Positions 1 through 6,336 of a stretch of DNA of 13,469 nt are shown piece after piece. Each line of letters starts with the position of its first letter. Position 1 is the first letter of the stretch. The stretch is taken from contig JAISGC010000015.1 in the NCBI GenBank assembly GCA_031263295.1, positions 1-13,469 on the forward strand, in the 5' to 3' direction. This DNA is from Rickettsiales bacterium. Its GTDB lineage: Bacteria > Pseudomonadota > Alphaproteobacteria > Rs-D84. The translations under genes and the position numbers were made by a program. The notes under the pieces were generated by a model. It was given only the letters and a program-made list of their open reading frames with translations. It ran no database searches and was not told the DNA's origin.

Positions 1-284
1 CAATAAAATCCCCAGCCGTTTATAAGATTGTCGCCGAGCCGCGCCGTCCTCCAATCGAAATCGTCGGAATAAAATTGAATCGCCGACGCGTCCAATCGCG
101 CGCGCGTCATCGGCGTTGCGTCCAGCATCATCTGCGACGCGAAGTGCCGCGGCCCGACGACCTCTCGCAGGCGCTCGATTTTTGCCGCCGAAAACATTTC
201 GGGCCACGCTGGCACGCCCGCCGAATCGATAATCGGGATTTTGAGCTCGCTGTATCCTGCCAAAAATGCGTCTTGATTTTTCAT
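1..284 (-). CDS. Terminase large subunit, nuclease-side half (split gene, continues off the left edge)
   Basis: This reading frame runs from ATG at 284 to the window edge without a stop (94 codons seen). The protein starts MKNQDAFLAGYSELKIPI and contains WPEMFSAAKIERLR then VGPRHFASQMML (residues about 27-54). That pattern (Trp-Pro-Glu, then a helix, then G-P-x-x-F-x-S-Q) follows the ATPase domain in large terminases of tailed phages, just before the RNase H-like nuclease. The ATPase domain is not here; it lies on the same strand at 4924-5514, and the two pieces abut in the order expected of one protein. The start has an AGGA Shine-Dalgarno 7 nt upstream, so this half could be translated alone. 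The -35 box of the dnaB promoter overlaps its first codons. The TerL identity is good. Whether the fragment is functional is unknown, and the catalytic nuclease residues lie outside the window. Confidence 0.72.
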   Translation of the reverse strand, partial: MKNQDAFLAGYSELKIPIIDSAGVPAWPEMFSAAKIERLREVVGPRHFASQMMLDATPMTRARLDASAIQFYSDDFDWRTARLGDNLINGWGFY

Positions 285-300
285 TTTTTTATCCTATGCT
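273..300 (+). promoter_or_regulatory. Putative sigma70 promoter of dnaB
   Basis: TTGATT at 273-278 and TATGCT at 295-300 are spaced by 16 nt. They are followed by AAAAGGA, a good ribosome binding site, and the dnaB ATG at 322. The -35 hexamer lies within the first codons of the minus-strand TerL fragment, so the insertion junction and the promoter coincide. Confidence 0.5.
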
Positions 301-321
301 TTGTGAAAAGGAATCGCGAAC

Positions 322-1854
322 ATGGAGAACCACAATCTGCCCCACAATCTGGAAGCCGAGCAGGCCGTCCTGTCCGCGATATTGCTGAACAACCGCGCCA
401 TCGAGTATGTATCCGAGTTCCTGCGGCCCGAACATTTCGTCCATCCGGCGCACCAGGAAATCTATAAGCTCGCCGAGAAATATTTCGCCAAGGGCATCCC
501 GGTCGATGTCGCGACGACGCGGGAATACCTGGCGCAGACCGGGGTCCTCGAATCGCTCGGCGGCACCGATTATATGGATAAATTGTCGCATGCGGGGGCC
601 GGCGTCGGCGACATCAAATCTTATGGCCGCATAGTTTATGAAAACTTTTTGCGGCGCGAACTCATCAATCTCGGGCAGGCGATAGTCCAAAACGCGTCCG
701 TCGAAGACCTCGACAAATCGGCCGCGAATCATATCGAAGAGGCCGAGCAGAAATTGTTCGAGCTTGCGACCGGAGACGAATCGAAAGACGCCAAGCCCGC
801 GAGCACAGCCTTCGCCGAGGCGCTACGCGAGATAGAGATCGCATGCAAGTCCGAGGGCTTATCCGGTCTGACCACGGGGCTCCGCGATTTGGATAAAATT
901 ACTCATGGTCTGCATAAGTCTGATTTGATTATTCTCGCAGGACGGCCAGCGATGGGCAAGACAACCGTTGCGTTGAACATAGCGTTCAACGCGGCATATG
1001 CGATAAGAAAGAAACAGGCGAATCCCGATTATAAAGGCCAAGTCTTACTCTTCTCGCTCGAAATGTCGCGCGCACAATTGGCGCAAAAGATTTTATCGTC
1101 ACAAGTTATGATTCCGGCGGATGCAATGCGCGAGGGGCGGCTGAGCGATCCTGAACTGACGCAACTATCAAATTCGGCTAATTCTATGAATGATCTTCCC
1201 ATGATTGTCGACGAGACTCCAGCTATGTCGGTCGCGTCGATTCGCGCTAAGGCCCGCCGTATCGCGCGCAAGAACGGCGGATTGGCGTTGATTGTTATTG
1301 ACTATCTTCAATTGATGCAGGGATCTAACGGCGGACGGCGCGACGGCAATCGGGTTCAGGAAATCTCAGAAATCACGCGTGGGATGAAAATACTGGCCAA
1401 GGAATTAGATGTCCCTGTCTTGCTCTTGTCGCAACTCTCGCGCTCGGTCGAATCGCAGGATCGCAAATCCAAAAAGCCGATTTTGTCGGACCTCCGCGAT
1501 TCGGGCTCCATCGAACAGGATGCCGATATTGTTATGTTCACATACCGCGAGGAATACTATCTTACCCACCAAGATCCAGAGGATAATCTATCTACAAAAT
1601 ATAATAATAATAATGACCCCCGAGGAGAAGAGTGGAAAAAAAGAATGCAAGTAGCGCGAAACAAAGCTGAACTTGTTATTGGTAAGAATCGCCATGGGCC
1701 TATTAAAGATGTAAAACTGAACTGCCAATTAGAATATAGTTTATTCAGTGATTGCGACGACGATATGGTTATTGCCCCTACACCAGAGGACAATATCCCG
1801 GCGGCTCCTGTTCCCGACGCCCCGCCCGCCGAGGCGATACCGGATGAGTTTTAG
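322..1854 (+). CDS. dnaB: Replicative DNA helicase DnaB
   Basis: This is a hexameric 5'-3' replicative helicase that unwinds DNA at the fork and recruits primase. The 510-residue length is normal. The N-terminal DnaB domain (about 5-105) starts NLPHNLEAEQAVLSAIL. The RecA-like domain carries Walker A GRPAMGKT (207-214), LLFSLEMS (242-249), Walker B LIVIDYLQL (323-331), SDLRDSGSIEQDAD (389-402) and the arginine-finger segment KNRHGP (455-460). The tail is Pro/Ala/Asp-rich. The insert after EEYYL matches the long form found in alphaproteobacterial chromosomal DnaB rather than a phage-type helicase. ATG at 322 follows AAAAGGA at a good distance. About 890-1790 uses visibly more A/T-ending codons than the start and end of the gene. 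It lies inside a split phage terminase, which is odd for an essential gene; it could be the host copy or a carried copy. Confidence 0.96.
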   Translation: MENHNLPHNLEAEQAVLSAILLNNRAIEYVSEFLRPEHFVHPAHQEIYKLAEKYFAKGIPVDVATTREYLAQTGVLESLGGTDYMDKLSHAGAGVGDIKSYGRIVYENFLRRELINLGQAIVQNASVEDLDKSAANHIEEAEQKLFELATGDESKDAKPASTAFAEALREIEIACKSEGLSGLTTGLRDLDKITHGLHKSDLIILAGRPAMGKTTVALNIAFNAAYAIRKKQANPDYKGQVLLFSLEMSRAQLAQKILSSQVMIPADAMREGRLSDPELTQLSNSANSMNDLPMIVDETPAMSVASIRAKARRIARKNGGLALIVIDYLQLMQGSNGGRRDGNRVQEISEITRGMKILAKELDVPVLLLSQLSRSVESQDRKSKKPILSDLRDSGSIEQDADIVMFTYREEYYLTHQDPEDNLSTKYNNNNDPRGEEWKKRMQVARNKAELVIGKNRHGPIKDVKLNCQLEYSLFSDCDDDMVIAPTPEDNIPAAPVPDAPPAEAIPDEF

Positions 1855-1869
1855 ATTCCAGAGCTTTTT

Positions 1870-2064
1870 CCTGCCCCCATTCATGGGGGCGGGATAGATT
1901 CGCTTGGTGAGTGAAGCGAACCTAGCGAATCTTGGGTGGGGGCAGATCTTATCCCTGCGCCATTGAATAATTTTGCTTTCCCAGATGACCCCCCCACCCA
2001 AGATTTTCTAATCTCGCTTTGGCTCGATAAGAAAATCTATCCCGCCCCCGCAAGCGGGGGCAGG
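1870..2064. repeat. Mosaic palindromic repeat (BIME-like), copy 1
   Basis: Two ~75 nt units face each other around a central spacer (1944-1988). The left unit (1870-1943) has a terminal hairpin with five C's, loop ATTCAT and five G's, then the GGGATAG spacer, a 7 bp stem ATTCGCT/AGCGAAT, and CTTGGGTGGGGGC. The right unit (about 1989-2064, inverted) has the same plan with loop GCTTGC and stem ATTTTCT/AGAAAAT. The outer ends are TTTCCTG/CAGGAAA. It begins 15 nt after the dnaB stop and ends just before the promoter of the next gene. Confidence 0.93.
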
Positions 2065-2078
2065 AAACGCGCATTGCC

Positions 2079-2108
2079 TTGACAAAAGCAATCATATTTT
2101 TCTATCCT
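2079..2108 (+). promoter_or_regulatory. Strong promoter giving a probable leaderless mRNA
   Basis: TTGACA (2079-2084, consensus -35) and TATCCT (2103-2108) are separated by 18 nt. The ATG of the regulator is at 2115, only 6 nt past the -10 box, so transcription should start at or next to the start codon. No Shine-Dalgarno sequence is present, consistent with leaderless translation. A start at TTG 2079 would place the -35 box in the coding region, so it is not preferred. Confidence 0.65.
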
Positions 2109-2114
2109 TCGGCT

Positions 2115-3134
2115 ATGGCATACGAAGAAGTAATATTTCCGAACAACATCCGCGCGATAAGATTGCGGCGCGGGCTCAAAATGACCCAGCTGGCCAAAGA
2201 CGCGAACCTGTCCCTGTCCGCCATGAGCAAAATCGAAAAGGGCGTCCGGCGATTGAATCAAAATCAATTGCTGTCCCTGACGAAACTGCTCGGCTGCAAG
2301 ATTGCCGACATCTTCGTCAAAGAGTCCGACGACGCCGCGAAGGAATGGCAGTCCGAGATGAAAAAGCGCCTGTCGTCGAACGAGGACAACGGGCTGAAAA
2401 TCTTCGGCGCCGGTTTGCGCGCGCTCCGCAAGGCCGCCGACATCACAATCAGCGCCGCGGCGCAGAGGGCCGGGATGACTCTCTCGGTCTATCATAAAAT
2501 CGAGGTCGGCCAGCGCGGGCTTTTCACCGACGAGGCCGAGCCGCTCGCAAAAATATTCAAGATGACCGCGGCCGAGATGTTCAAGAAAATATCCTTGATG
2601 TATAAGGACGGCGAGCTCGGCAACTTTATCGAAAAGACCGGCGAGAAGGTCAAGCAGGTTCTGGTGCCAGGCGAGACGCTGTCGGGCGTCAGCCTTTCGG
2701 GCGCGCTCTACGGCGCGAACATTTACGATTCGGTCCGCAAAAAACTGGTGCCCGTTTTCGCCGAGCCCGACGACAAGGGCGCGGTTCAATTCCAATGCGG
2801 CGACGAAAAAATGATCGCCGCGCCCATCGAGCTGATCGGCCGCGGCGGAATCTACGCCGTGATTCCGAATCCGAAACTGATCGGGCCGATATTCCCCGCG
2901 CGCGCCTACCTGTTCGCCGACACGATGGCGGTCGCGGCCGAGGGAGACTTCGCGATTTATATCGGCGAGGACTTCCAATCACTTAAAGAGAGCGGCGGCC
3001 GCGCGCACGCGCGCGTCGTTCTGGTCGACATAGACGCCAAGGGAAAACTCATCGGCCGCGCCGCCGACGAAGTCGTTATGATAAAGAACGCCGCGGGCCG
3101 CCTCCACAAGGTCGTCCAAATCGTTATGGAATAA
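2115..3134 (+). CDS. Tandem-HTH (XRE/Cro) regulator with degenerate LexA/S24-like C-terminal domain
   Basis: A predicted DNA-binding transcription regulator of 339 residues. A first XRE helix-turn-helix spans about 8-66 (MTQLAKDANLSLSAMSKIEKG) and a second about 96-156 (ISAAAQRAGMTLSVYHKIEVG). After a linker, residues 208-339 resemble the CI/LexA peptidase fold: KLVPVF start, IYAVI, EGDFAIYI and the ending HKVVQIV. The segment where self-cleaving repressors have the catalytic Ser (GDSMEP) reads PNPKLIGP here, so autoproteolysis is not expected. The domain would then serve for dimerisation or sensing. The start is chosen at 2115 because of the leaderless promoter. The gene is followed after 3 nt by the next ORF, so the two are probably cotranscribed. 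The HTH call is firm; the S24-like call is by eye. Confidence 0.85.
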   Translation: MAYEEVIFPNNIRAIRLRRGLKMTQLAKDANLSLSAMSKIEKGVRRLNQNQLLSLTKLLGCKIADIFVKESDDAAKEWQSEMKKRLSSNEDNGLKIFGAGLRALRKAADITISAAAQRAGMTLSVYHKIEVGQRGLFTDEAEPLAKIFKMTAAEMFKKISLMYKDGELGNFIEKTGEKVKQVLVPGETLSGVSLSGALYGANIYDSVRKKLVPVFAEPDDKGAVQFQCGDEKMIAAPIELIGRGGIYAVIPNPKLIGPIFPARAYLFADTMAVAAEGDFAIYIGEDFQSLKESGGRAHARVVLVDIDAKGKLIGRAADEVVMIKNAAGRLHKVVQIVME

Positions 3135-3137
3135 AAA

Positions 3138-3761
3138 TTGAAAAGCAAAACCGCTCTCGTCGCGCAGAAACTCGTGAACCTCTATCGCAGCGCGTTCGCG
3201 ATAGACGGCGGTTGGCGCGCGGTCAACGCGGTTTTTCTGGCGGAGGCCGACGACGCGGTCATTGCGGAAATCGGAAAACTCTCGACCGGAAAATTATTGT
3301 CCCAGCATATCTTCAATCTTCGCAGCGGCGCTACCGCGCCCGATTCGATAGAGCCCGAATTGCTGCCGTATAACGGAATGATGCAGCCGCACGGCGCCGC
3401 GGATTACGACGGGCCCGAGTTCGCCGCATTGCGGAACGCGCTCGAAAACTTTCAGCCGACCGCGGAAAATATCGCTGCGATAAAAAAACTTCCGATTGTC
3501 GTCGAGTTCGGCGACCGCTGGGCCGCGGGCGTGCGAAGCATACTGCACGACGATTCGCTCATTGCGATTTGGCGCGGAGTATTGCAGACCGACAGCGCAT
3601 TGCGCCTGTGGTCGCGCGCCGCGGAGATTCTGGCGTCGACGCCGTCGGATTTATTGCGCGCCGAGATACAGGCCGATATGCCCGAATACGAAACCTATCT
3701 CCCGATGTTCGGCAAAGACGGCATCGAGGCATTATCGCGCCTTCGTCAGTTGGTGCTGTGA
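3138..3761 (+). CDS. Unknown protein downstream of the tandem-HTH regulator
   Basis: A 207-residue, probably soluble, Ala/Leu-rich and mildly acidic protein that I do not recognise. No signal peptide, membrane segment or clear catalytic motif is visible; helical stretches predominate. It starts with TTG only 3 nt after the TAA of the regulator gene, suggesting translational coupling. An in-frame GTG 12 codons in is an alternative start. Codon use matches the regulator and the phage late genes, so the ORF is real. It converges with the protease gene: the two stop codons are 1 nt apart with no terminator between them. A role as partner of the regulator is only an inference from linkage. Confidence 0.75.
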   Translation: MKSKTALVAQKLVNLYRSAFAIDGGWRAVNAVFLAEADDAVIAEIGKLSTGKLLSQHIFNLRSGATAPDSIEPELLPYNGMMQPHGAADYDGPEFAALRNALENFQPTAENIAAIKKLPIVVEFGDRWAAGVRSILHDDSLIAIWRGVLQTDSALRLWSRAAEILASTPSDLLRAEIQADMPEYETYLPMFGKDGIEALSRLRQLVL

Positions 3762-3762
3762 T

Positions 3763-4671
3763 TCACATTGGCTGATTTACCATAAAGATAAAACGCTGTT
3801 TGTTATGGTTTTCTACAATTTTACCAACAAATGTATTTGCTAGTGTGTGTATGTATGCGTGATGCAATGTTAAGATTATATCTTGAAATTTATTATCCGA
3901 TTCCAAATCCCTAATCTTTAGTCCATTGCGTTTGCAAGTATCAATATCAAAATGACGCCCGTGTGTTTTAGCTTCATTATGGCTGGATAACCAATTCACA
4001 ATGCTGTCGGAAATTTCATCTTTATCAGCAGCGCTGGCGAACATATTATTTTTCAACAAGTATTTACATAGATTTTCTGATAGTTGTATTGCTTTCTGGC
4101 ATTCTCCGATAAGAGATGGCTGGTATTTTGATACCATTTCTACCCATATTGGTGTTGTTGCTGGGCGTTTTTCAATTGCTTCGCAAGCAGAATTGAACTC
4201 ATCAACGATACCTTGACATGGAAATCCTCCGTTTATCTGCGGATCAATCGGACCTAAACTTGATTGTTTACCCATAATAATCTCTTTACAGGCGCAGGCC
4301 ATCATCGTTCCGGCAGACATTGATATTTGTGGAATTATTGCCACAACATCGTTATCAAACATCTTCATCAAATATTTAATTAGGGATTCGACTGCAACAA
4401 TTGACCCACCTGGTGTATGCAGTATAAGATACAGTCCCTTTCTCCGATCTAGTCCATGAATCACACTCATAAAAGCGTTTATATCTTCATCATCTATGCC
4501 GCCTTGATAGCCTTTTTTTTGTAACCAAGCATCATAATAACTTATAACATTCCGATCAGTTGCTCTAAACAGCTGTTCCAAATATTTTTCGCGAACATAA
4601 TCAAACGGTGCTGGGTGTCCAGATTGTGCAATATCAGAAATTTCTTTTCCGACAGCATTCCAGTTAGGCAT
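3763..4671 (-). CDS. ClpP-like serine protease of the SDH proteinase family
   Basis: A predicted ATP-independent serine protease, 302 residues, of the ClpP/SppA crotonase-like fold. The diagnostic parts are YLILHTPGGS (81-90, oxyanion loop), IPQISMSAGTMMACACKEIIM (113-133) with nucleophile Ser119 in S-A-G, and SSLGPIDPQ (137-145). This matches the serine dehydrogenase proteinase type. No signal peptide or membrane anchor is seen, so it is probably cytoplasmic. The start is placed at 4671, not at the upstream in-frame codon, because AAAGG lies about 8 nt before it and the upstream residues belong to the overlapping small ORF. The gene is clearly AT-rich compared with its neighbours, suggesting recent transfer. 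Its substrate is unknown. Such proteases occur on mobile elements, but a defence role here is only inferred. Confidence 0.82.
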   Translation of the reverse strand: MPNWNAVGKEISDIAQSGHPAPFDYVREKYLEQLFRATDRNVISYYDAWLQKKGYQGGIDDEDINAFMSVIHGLDRRKGLYLILHTPGGSIVAVESLIKYLMKMFDNDVVAIIPQISMSAGTMMACACKEIIMGKQSSLGPIDPQINGGFPCQGIVDEFNSACEAIEKRPATTPIWVEMVSKYQPSLIGECQKAIQLSENLCKYLLKNNMFASAADKDEISDSIVNWLSSHNEAKTHGRHFDIDTCKRNGLKIRDLESDNKFQDIILTLHHAYIHTLANTFVGKIVENHNKQRFIFMVNQPM

Positions 4672-4831
4672 AATATGTACCTTTCGGTTCTGAATGGTTC
4701 GCATACTTAAATCCGCCACCAAAACGAAATGGATCTACCCATTTAGTTGGGTCCAACTGACTACTTGTGGGAATACCATTTTTTTTATAGAAGTCGTTGG
4801 CAAAATCAACAAGATTATTATCTTTTTTCAT
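4664..4831 (-). CDS. Small 55-residue protein overlapping the protease gene
   Basis: The frame encodes MKKDNNLVDFANDFYKKNGI at its start and a C-terminal half rich in Phe, Gly and Tyr (WVDPFRFGGGFKYAN). AAGGG stands about 9 nt before the ATG, and a good promoter lies just upstream. Its stop overlaps the protease start: the eight bases ATGCCTAA contain both the protease ATG and this TAA, so the two are translationally coupled. Composition is AT-rich like the protease. No known domain is recognised. It could be a substrate, adaptor or inhibitor of the protease; the coupling supports a partnership but does not say which. Confidence 0.7.
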   Translation of the reverse strand: MKKDNNLVDFANDFYKKNGIPTSSQLDPTKWVDPFRFGGGFKYANHSEPKGTYYA

Positions 4832-4856
4832 TTTTCAATCCCTTCACTTCTTGGTT

Positions 4857-4885
4857 ATTTTATCACTTAATAATTTTTAATGCAA
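4857..4885 (-). promoter_or_regulatory. Sigma70-like promoter of the small-ORF/protease operon
   Basis: On the minus strand, TTGCAT (4880-4885) and TAAAAT (4857-4862) are spaced by exactly 17 nt. The small ORF starts at 4831, giving a leader of about 20 nt with an AAGGG ribosome binding site. The operon can therefore be expressed independently of the phage late transcript. Confidence 0.6.
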
Positions 4886-4923
4886 AGTGATTTTATTCTA
4901 TATTAGACGAAAACATTGCATTG

Positions 4924-5514
4924 TCAAGTTTTATAAATCGTATCCGCCGCGTGGGGGGTGCCGATGTAGATTATCGCGCCGCCGGGCGACATTATAAAAT
5001 CCAACTCGCGCAATCGCTCGCGCAAAGTCTCCCTCTTCATCGCCGTGTTCGTCGTGTTCGGAACCTCCACATCGTCGCAAATTACAAGGTCGCTGCGCAG
5101 CCCAGTGATATTGCCGTGCACGCCCTGGCAGACGACCGACGGCTCGCGGATTCCGATTGGGCGAACGATTGTGATTTTGTTCGCGGCCCATTCCTTTTTT
5201 ATTTTGGGCAGCATATCCTTGCAGTCGGGATGGTTCTCCAAAATATGCCGGATGTGGCCGACCATCCGCGACGCGAGACTTTGCTCGGCGGACAGAATCA
5301 TAATGCGGGTCTCGGGCGCATTGCGCAGAACCCACGCGGCGAAGACTCCGACGACCGTCGATTTCCCCGAATGCCGGAACGCCAAGAGCAGCGCGCGGTT
5401 CGGCGCTTCGTTCCGCGCGCCGACGAAATATTCCATAATCCGCCGGTGATGCGCGGGCGTAGACAGCCCCAAGAGCGCATTCCACGAATCTAAAAAATCA
5501 ACCGCGTTTGACAT
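4924..5514 (-). CDS. Terminase large subunit, ATPase half (split gene)
   Basis: This is the DNA-packaging motor ATPase that translocates phage DNA into the prohead. Numbered from the upstream ATG at 5526, it shows Walker A AFRHSGKST (49-57), Walker B DLVICDDVE (146-154) with the catalytic acidic residue, and the coupling motif YIGTPH (187-192). It ends right after HAADTIYKT with TGA. A normal TerL would continue with a linker and the nuclease domain; the matching continuation is on the same strand at 1-284. So this is a complete ATPase domain without a nuclease. ATG 5514 has GGAAA upstream and is preferred over ATG 5526; both overlap the end of the lysozyme gene, suggesting coupling. Confidence 0.85.
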   Translation of the reverse strand: MSNAVDFLDSWNALLGLSTPAHHRRIMEYFVGARNEAPNRALLLAFRHSGKSTVVGVFAAWVLRNAPETRIMILSAEQSLASRMVGHIRHILENHPDCKDMLPKIKKEWAANKITIVRPIGIREPSVVCQGVHGNITGLRSDLVICDDVEVPNTTNTAMKRETLRERLRELDFIMSPGGAIIYIGTPHAADTIYKT

Positions 5515-5977
5515 TGTATTTTCCATTTGCGTAAATGTTCCAGTCGTCCGCGCGCCGATTGACGAGGCCCGGCATAGTTTCTTTGCGGCCGGTTTTCGGA
5601 TTGCTCGCCTTGTCGAACGCCTTGAACGCTGATTCTGTCGTCGGATACGCGGGCCGCGTCGCGCCGCCGTTCAGGTATGAGACCAGCGTCGATTTCGCGA
5701 AGGCGTCCGGCCCGATATTATACGCCAGGGACGCCAGCGCGTCGAATTGGCTCTGCGTGAGATTGCGCGCGCATCGGTTCACGATGTCTTCGGTCGCCTC
5801 TAAATCGCGTGCGAACAAATCGGCGGCCTGCGATTCTGAAATCGCATCGAAGCGCTCGCCCTTTTTTATCGCGTGGCCGTATCCGATTGTCATGACCCCG
5901 GCGCCGTCGTCGTAAGGCGTCGCCGAGAATCGCTCGTAGCCTTTCAGATACGCGACGCATTCTTTGCTTGTTTTCAT
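5498..5977 (-). CDS. Phage endolysin, GH24 lysozyme
   Basis: A muramidase that cleaves the MurNAc-GlcNAc bond of peptidoglycan for host lysis. At 159 residues it has the usual length for T4/P22-type lysozymes. The catalytic triad pattern is intact: Glu15 in GYERF, Asp24 in YDDG and Thr30 in MTIGYGH. Residues 93-106 (FDALASLAYNIGPD) are the family's second conserved block (Q-F-D-A-L-x-S-x-x-x-N-x-G). No N-terminal signal or membrane anchor is seen, so it would need a holin; a small membrane protein is encoded at 11688-11879. AAAGGA precedes ATG 5977. It lies 10 nt after the preceding gene and overlaps the TerL start. Confidence 0.93.
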   Translation of the reverse strand: MKTSKECVAYLKGYERFSATPYDDGAGVMTIGYGHAIKKGERFDAISESQAADLFARDLEATEDIVNRCARNLTQSQFDALASLAYNIGPDAFAKSTLVSYLNGGATRPAYPTTESAFKAFDKASNPKTGRKETMPGLVNRRADDWNIYANGKYNVKRG

Positions 5978-5987
5978 ATCGATTCCT

Positions 5988-6326
5988 TTAAGGGTTCAGT
6001 GTTCGTTTCATCCAGGTTGTCAGAAGGTTTATTTTCGGCGCTTTTATCGTCGAGATTTTTTCCCGCGCGGCGCGGATTTGCTCGTCGAATGGCGCGGCTT
6101 CCTCGCCGCGCAATCTGGCGAGAACGGCATCCTGGCTGACGCTTTGCCCGCCGCCCGCGGCGCCGAACTTGGCGCGCTGCGACGCCAAGGCCTTTTTTAT
6201 CAGGCTCGTCTTTTCAAGCTCCGTCCTGCGGATTTCTTCGACGACCTTTTGGCGCGCGTTCTTCGCCTCCGCGCGCGCCTGTTTGTTGTTCAACACCTGC
6301 TCGATGTCGCTGACCATTTGTCCCAT
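5988..6326 (-). CDS. Coiled-coil phage protein of unknown function
   Basis: A 112-residue, highly charged, helical protein. Residues about 10-50 (VLNNKQARAEAKNARQKVVEE and following) look like a coiled coil; a Gly-rich break (AAGGGQS) precedes a second helical part and a basic C-terminus (TWMKRTLNP). The start is set at 6326 because AAGGAG lies 7 nt upstream; the longer in-frame start would overlap the tail nozzle gene and put that Shine-Dalgarno inside the coding region. It sits between the nozzle gene and the lysozyme, where T7-like phages keep internal virion or lysis genes, so a small structural or lysis-accessory role is possible. I do not recognise a family. Confidence 0.75.
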   Translation of the reverse strand: MGQMVSDIEQVLNNKQARAEAKNARQKVVEEIRRTELEKTSLIKKALASQRAKFGAAGGGQSVSQDAVLARLRGEEAAPFDEQIRAAREKISTIKAPKINLLTTWMKRTLNP

Positions 6327-6336
6327 AATTTTCTCC

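Larger units (their letters stand above)
285..4923. mobile_element. 4.6 kb insertion splitting the terminase gene
   Basis: The segment separates two in-order pieces of one TerL gene. It carries dnaB, a tandem-HTH regulator and an unknown gene on the plus strand, and a small ORF plus SDH-type protease on the minus strand. I see no integrase, transposase, terminal inverted repeat or convincing target duplication; the only shared junction sequence is a run of A's (AAAA in the TerL sense). Exact ends are therefore uncertain by some bases. Composition is heterogeneous: dnaB to 3761 is mostly GC-rich, while 3763-4920 is AT-rich, so at least two acquisition events are possible. A prophage rearrangement that moved a chromosomal dnaB block into terL would look similar. 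Confidence 0.5.

Noticed and set aside
1870..2064. Terminal hairpins of the mosaic repeats as intrinsic terminators.
   Set aside because: The T tract stands before each terminal hairpin when read into the element, and A's follow when leaving it, so the usual hairpin-then-U order is missing in both directions.
265..4935. Target-site duplication at the terL insertion.
   Set aside because: The two junctions share only a short A run, which is not enough to define a duplication.
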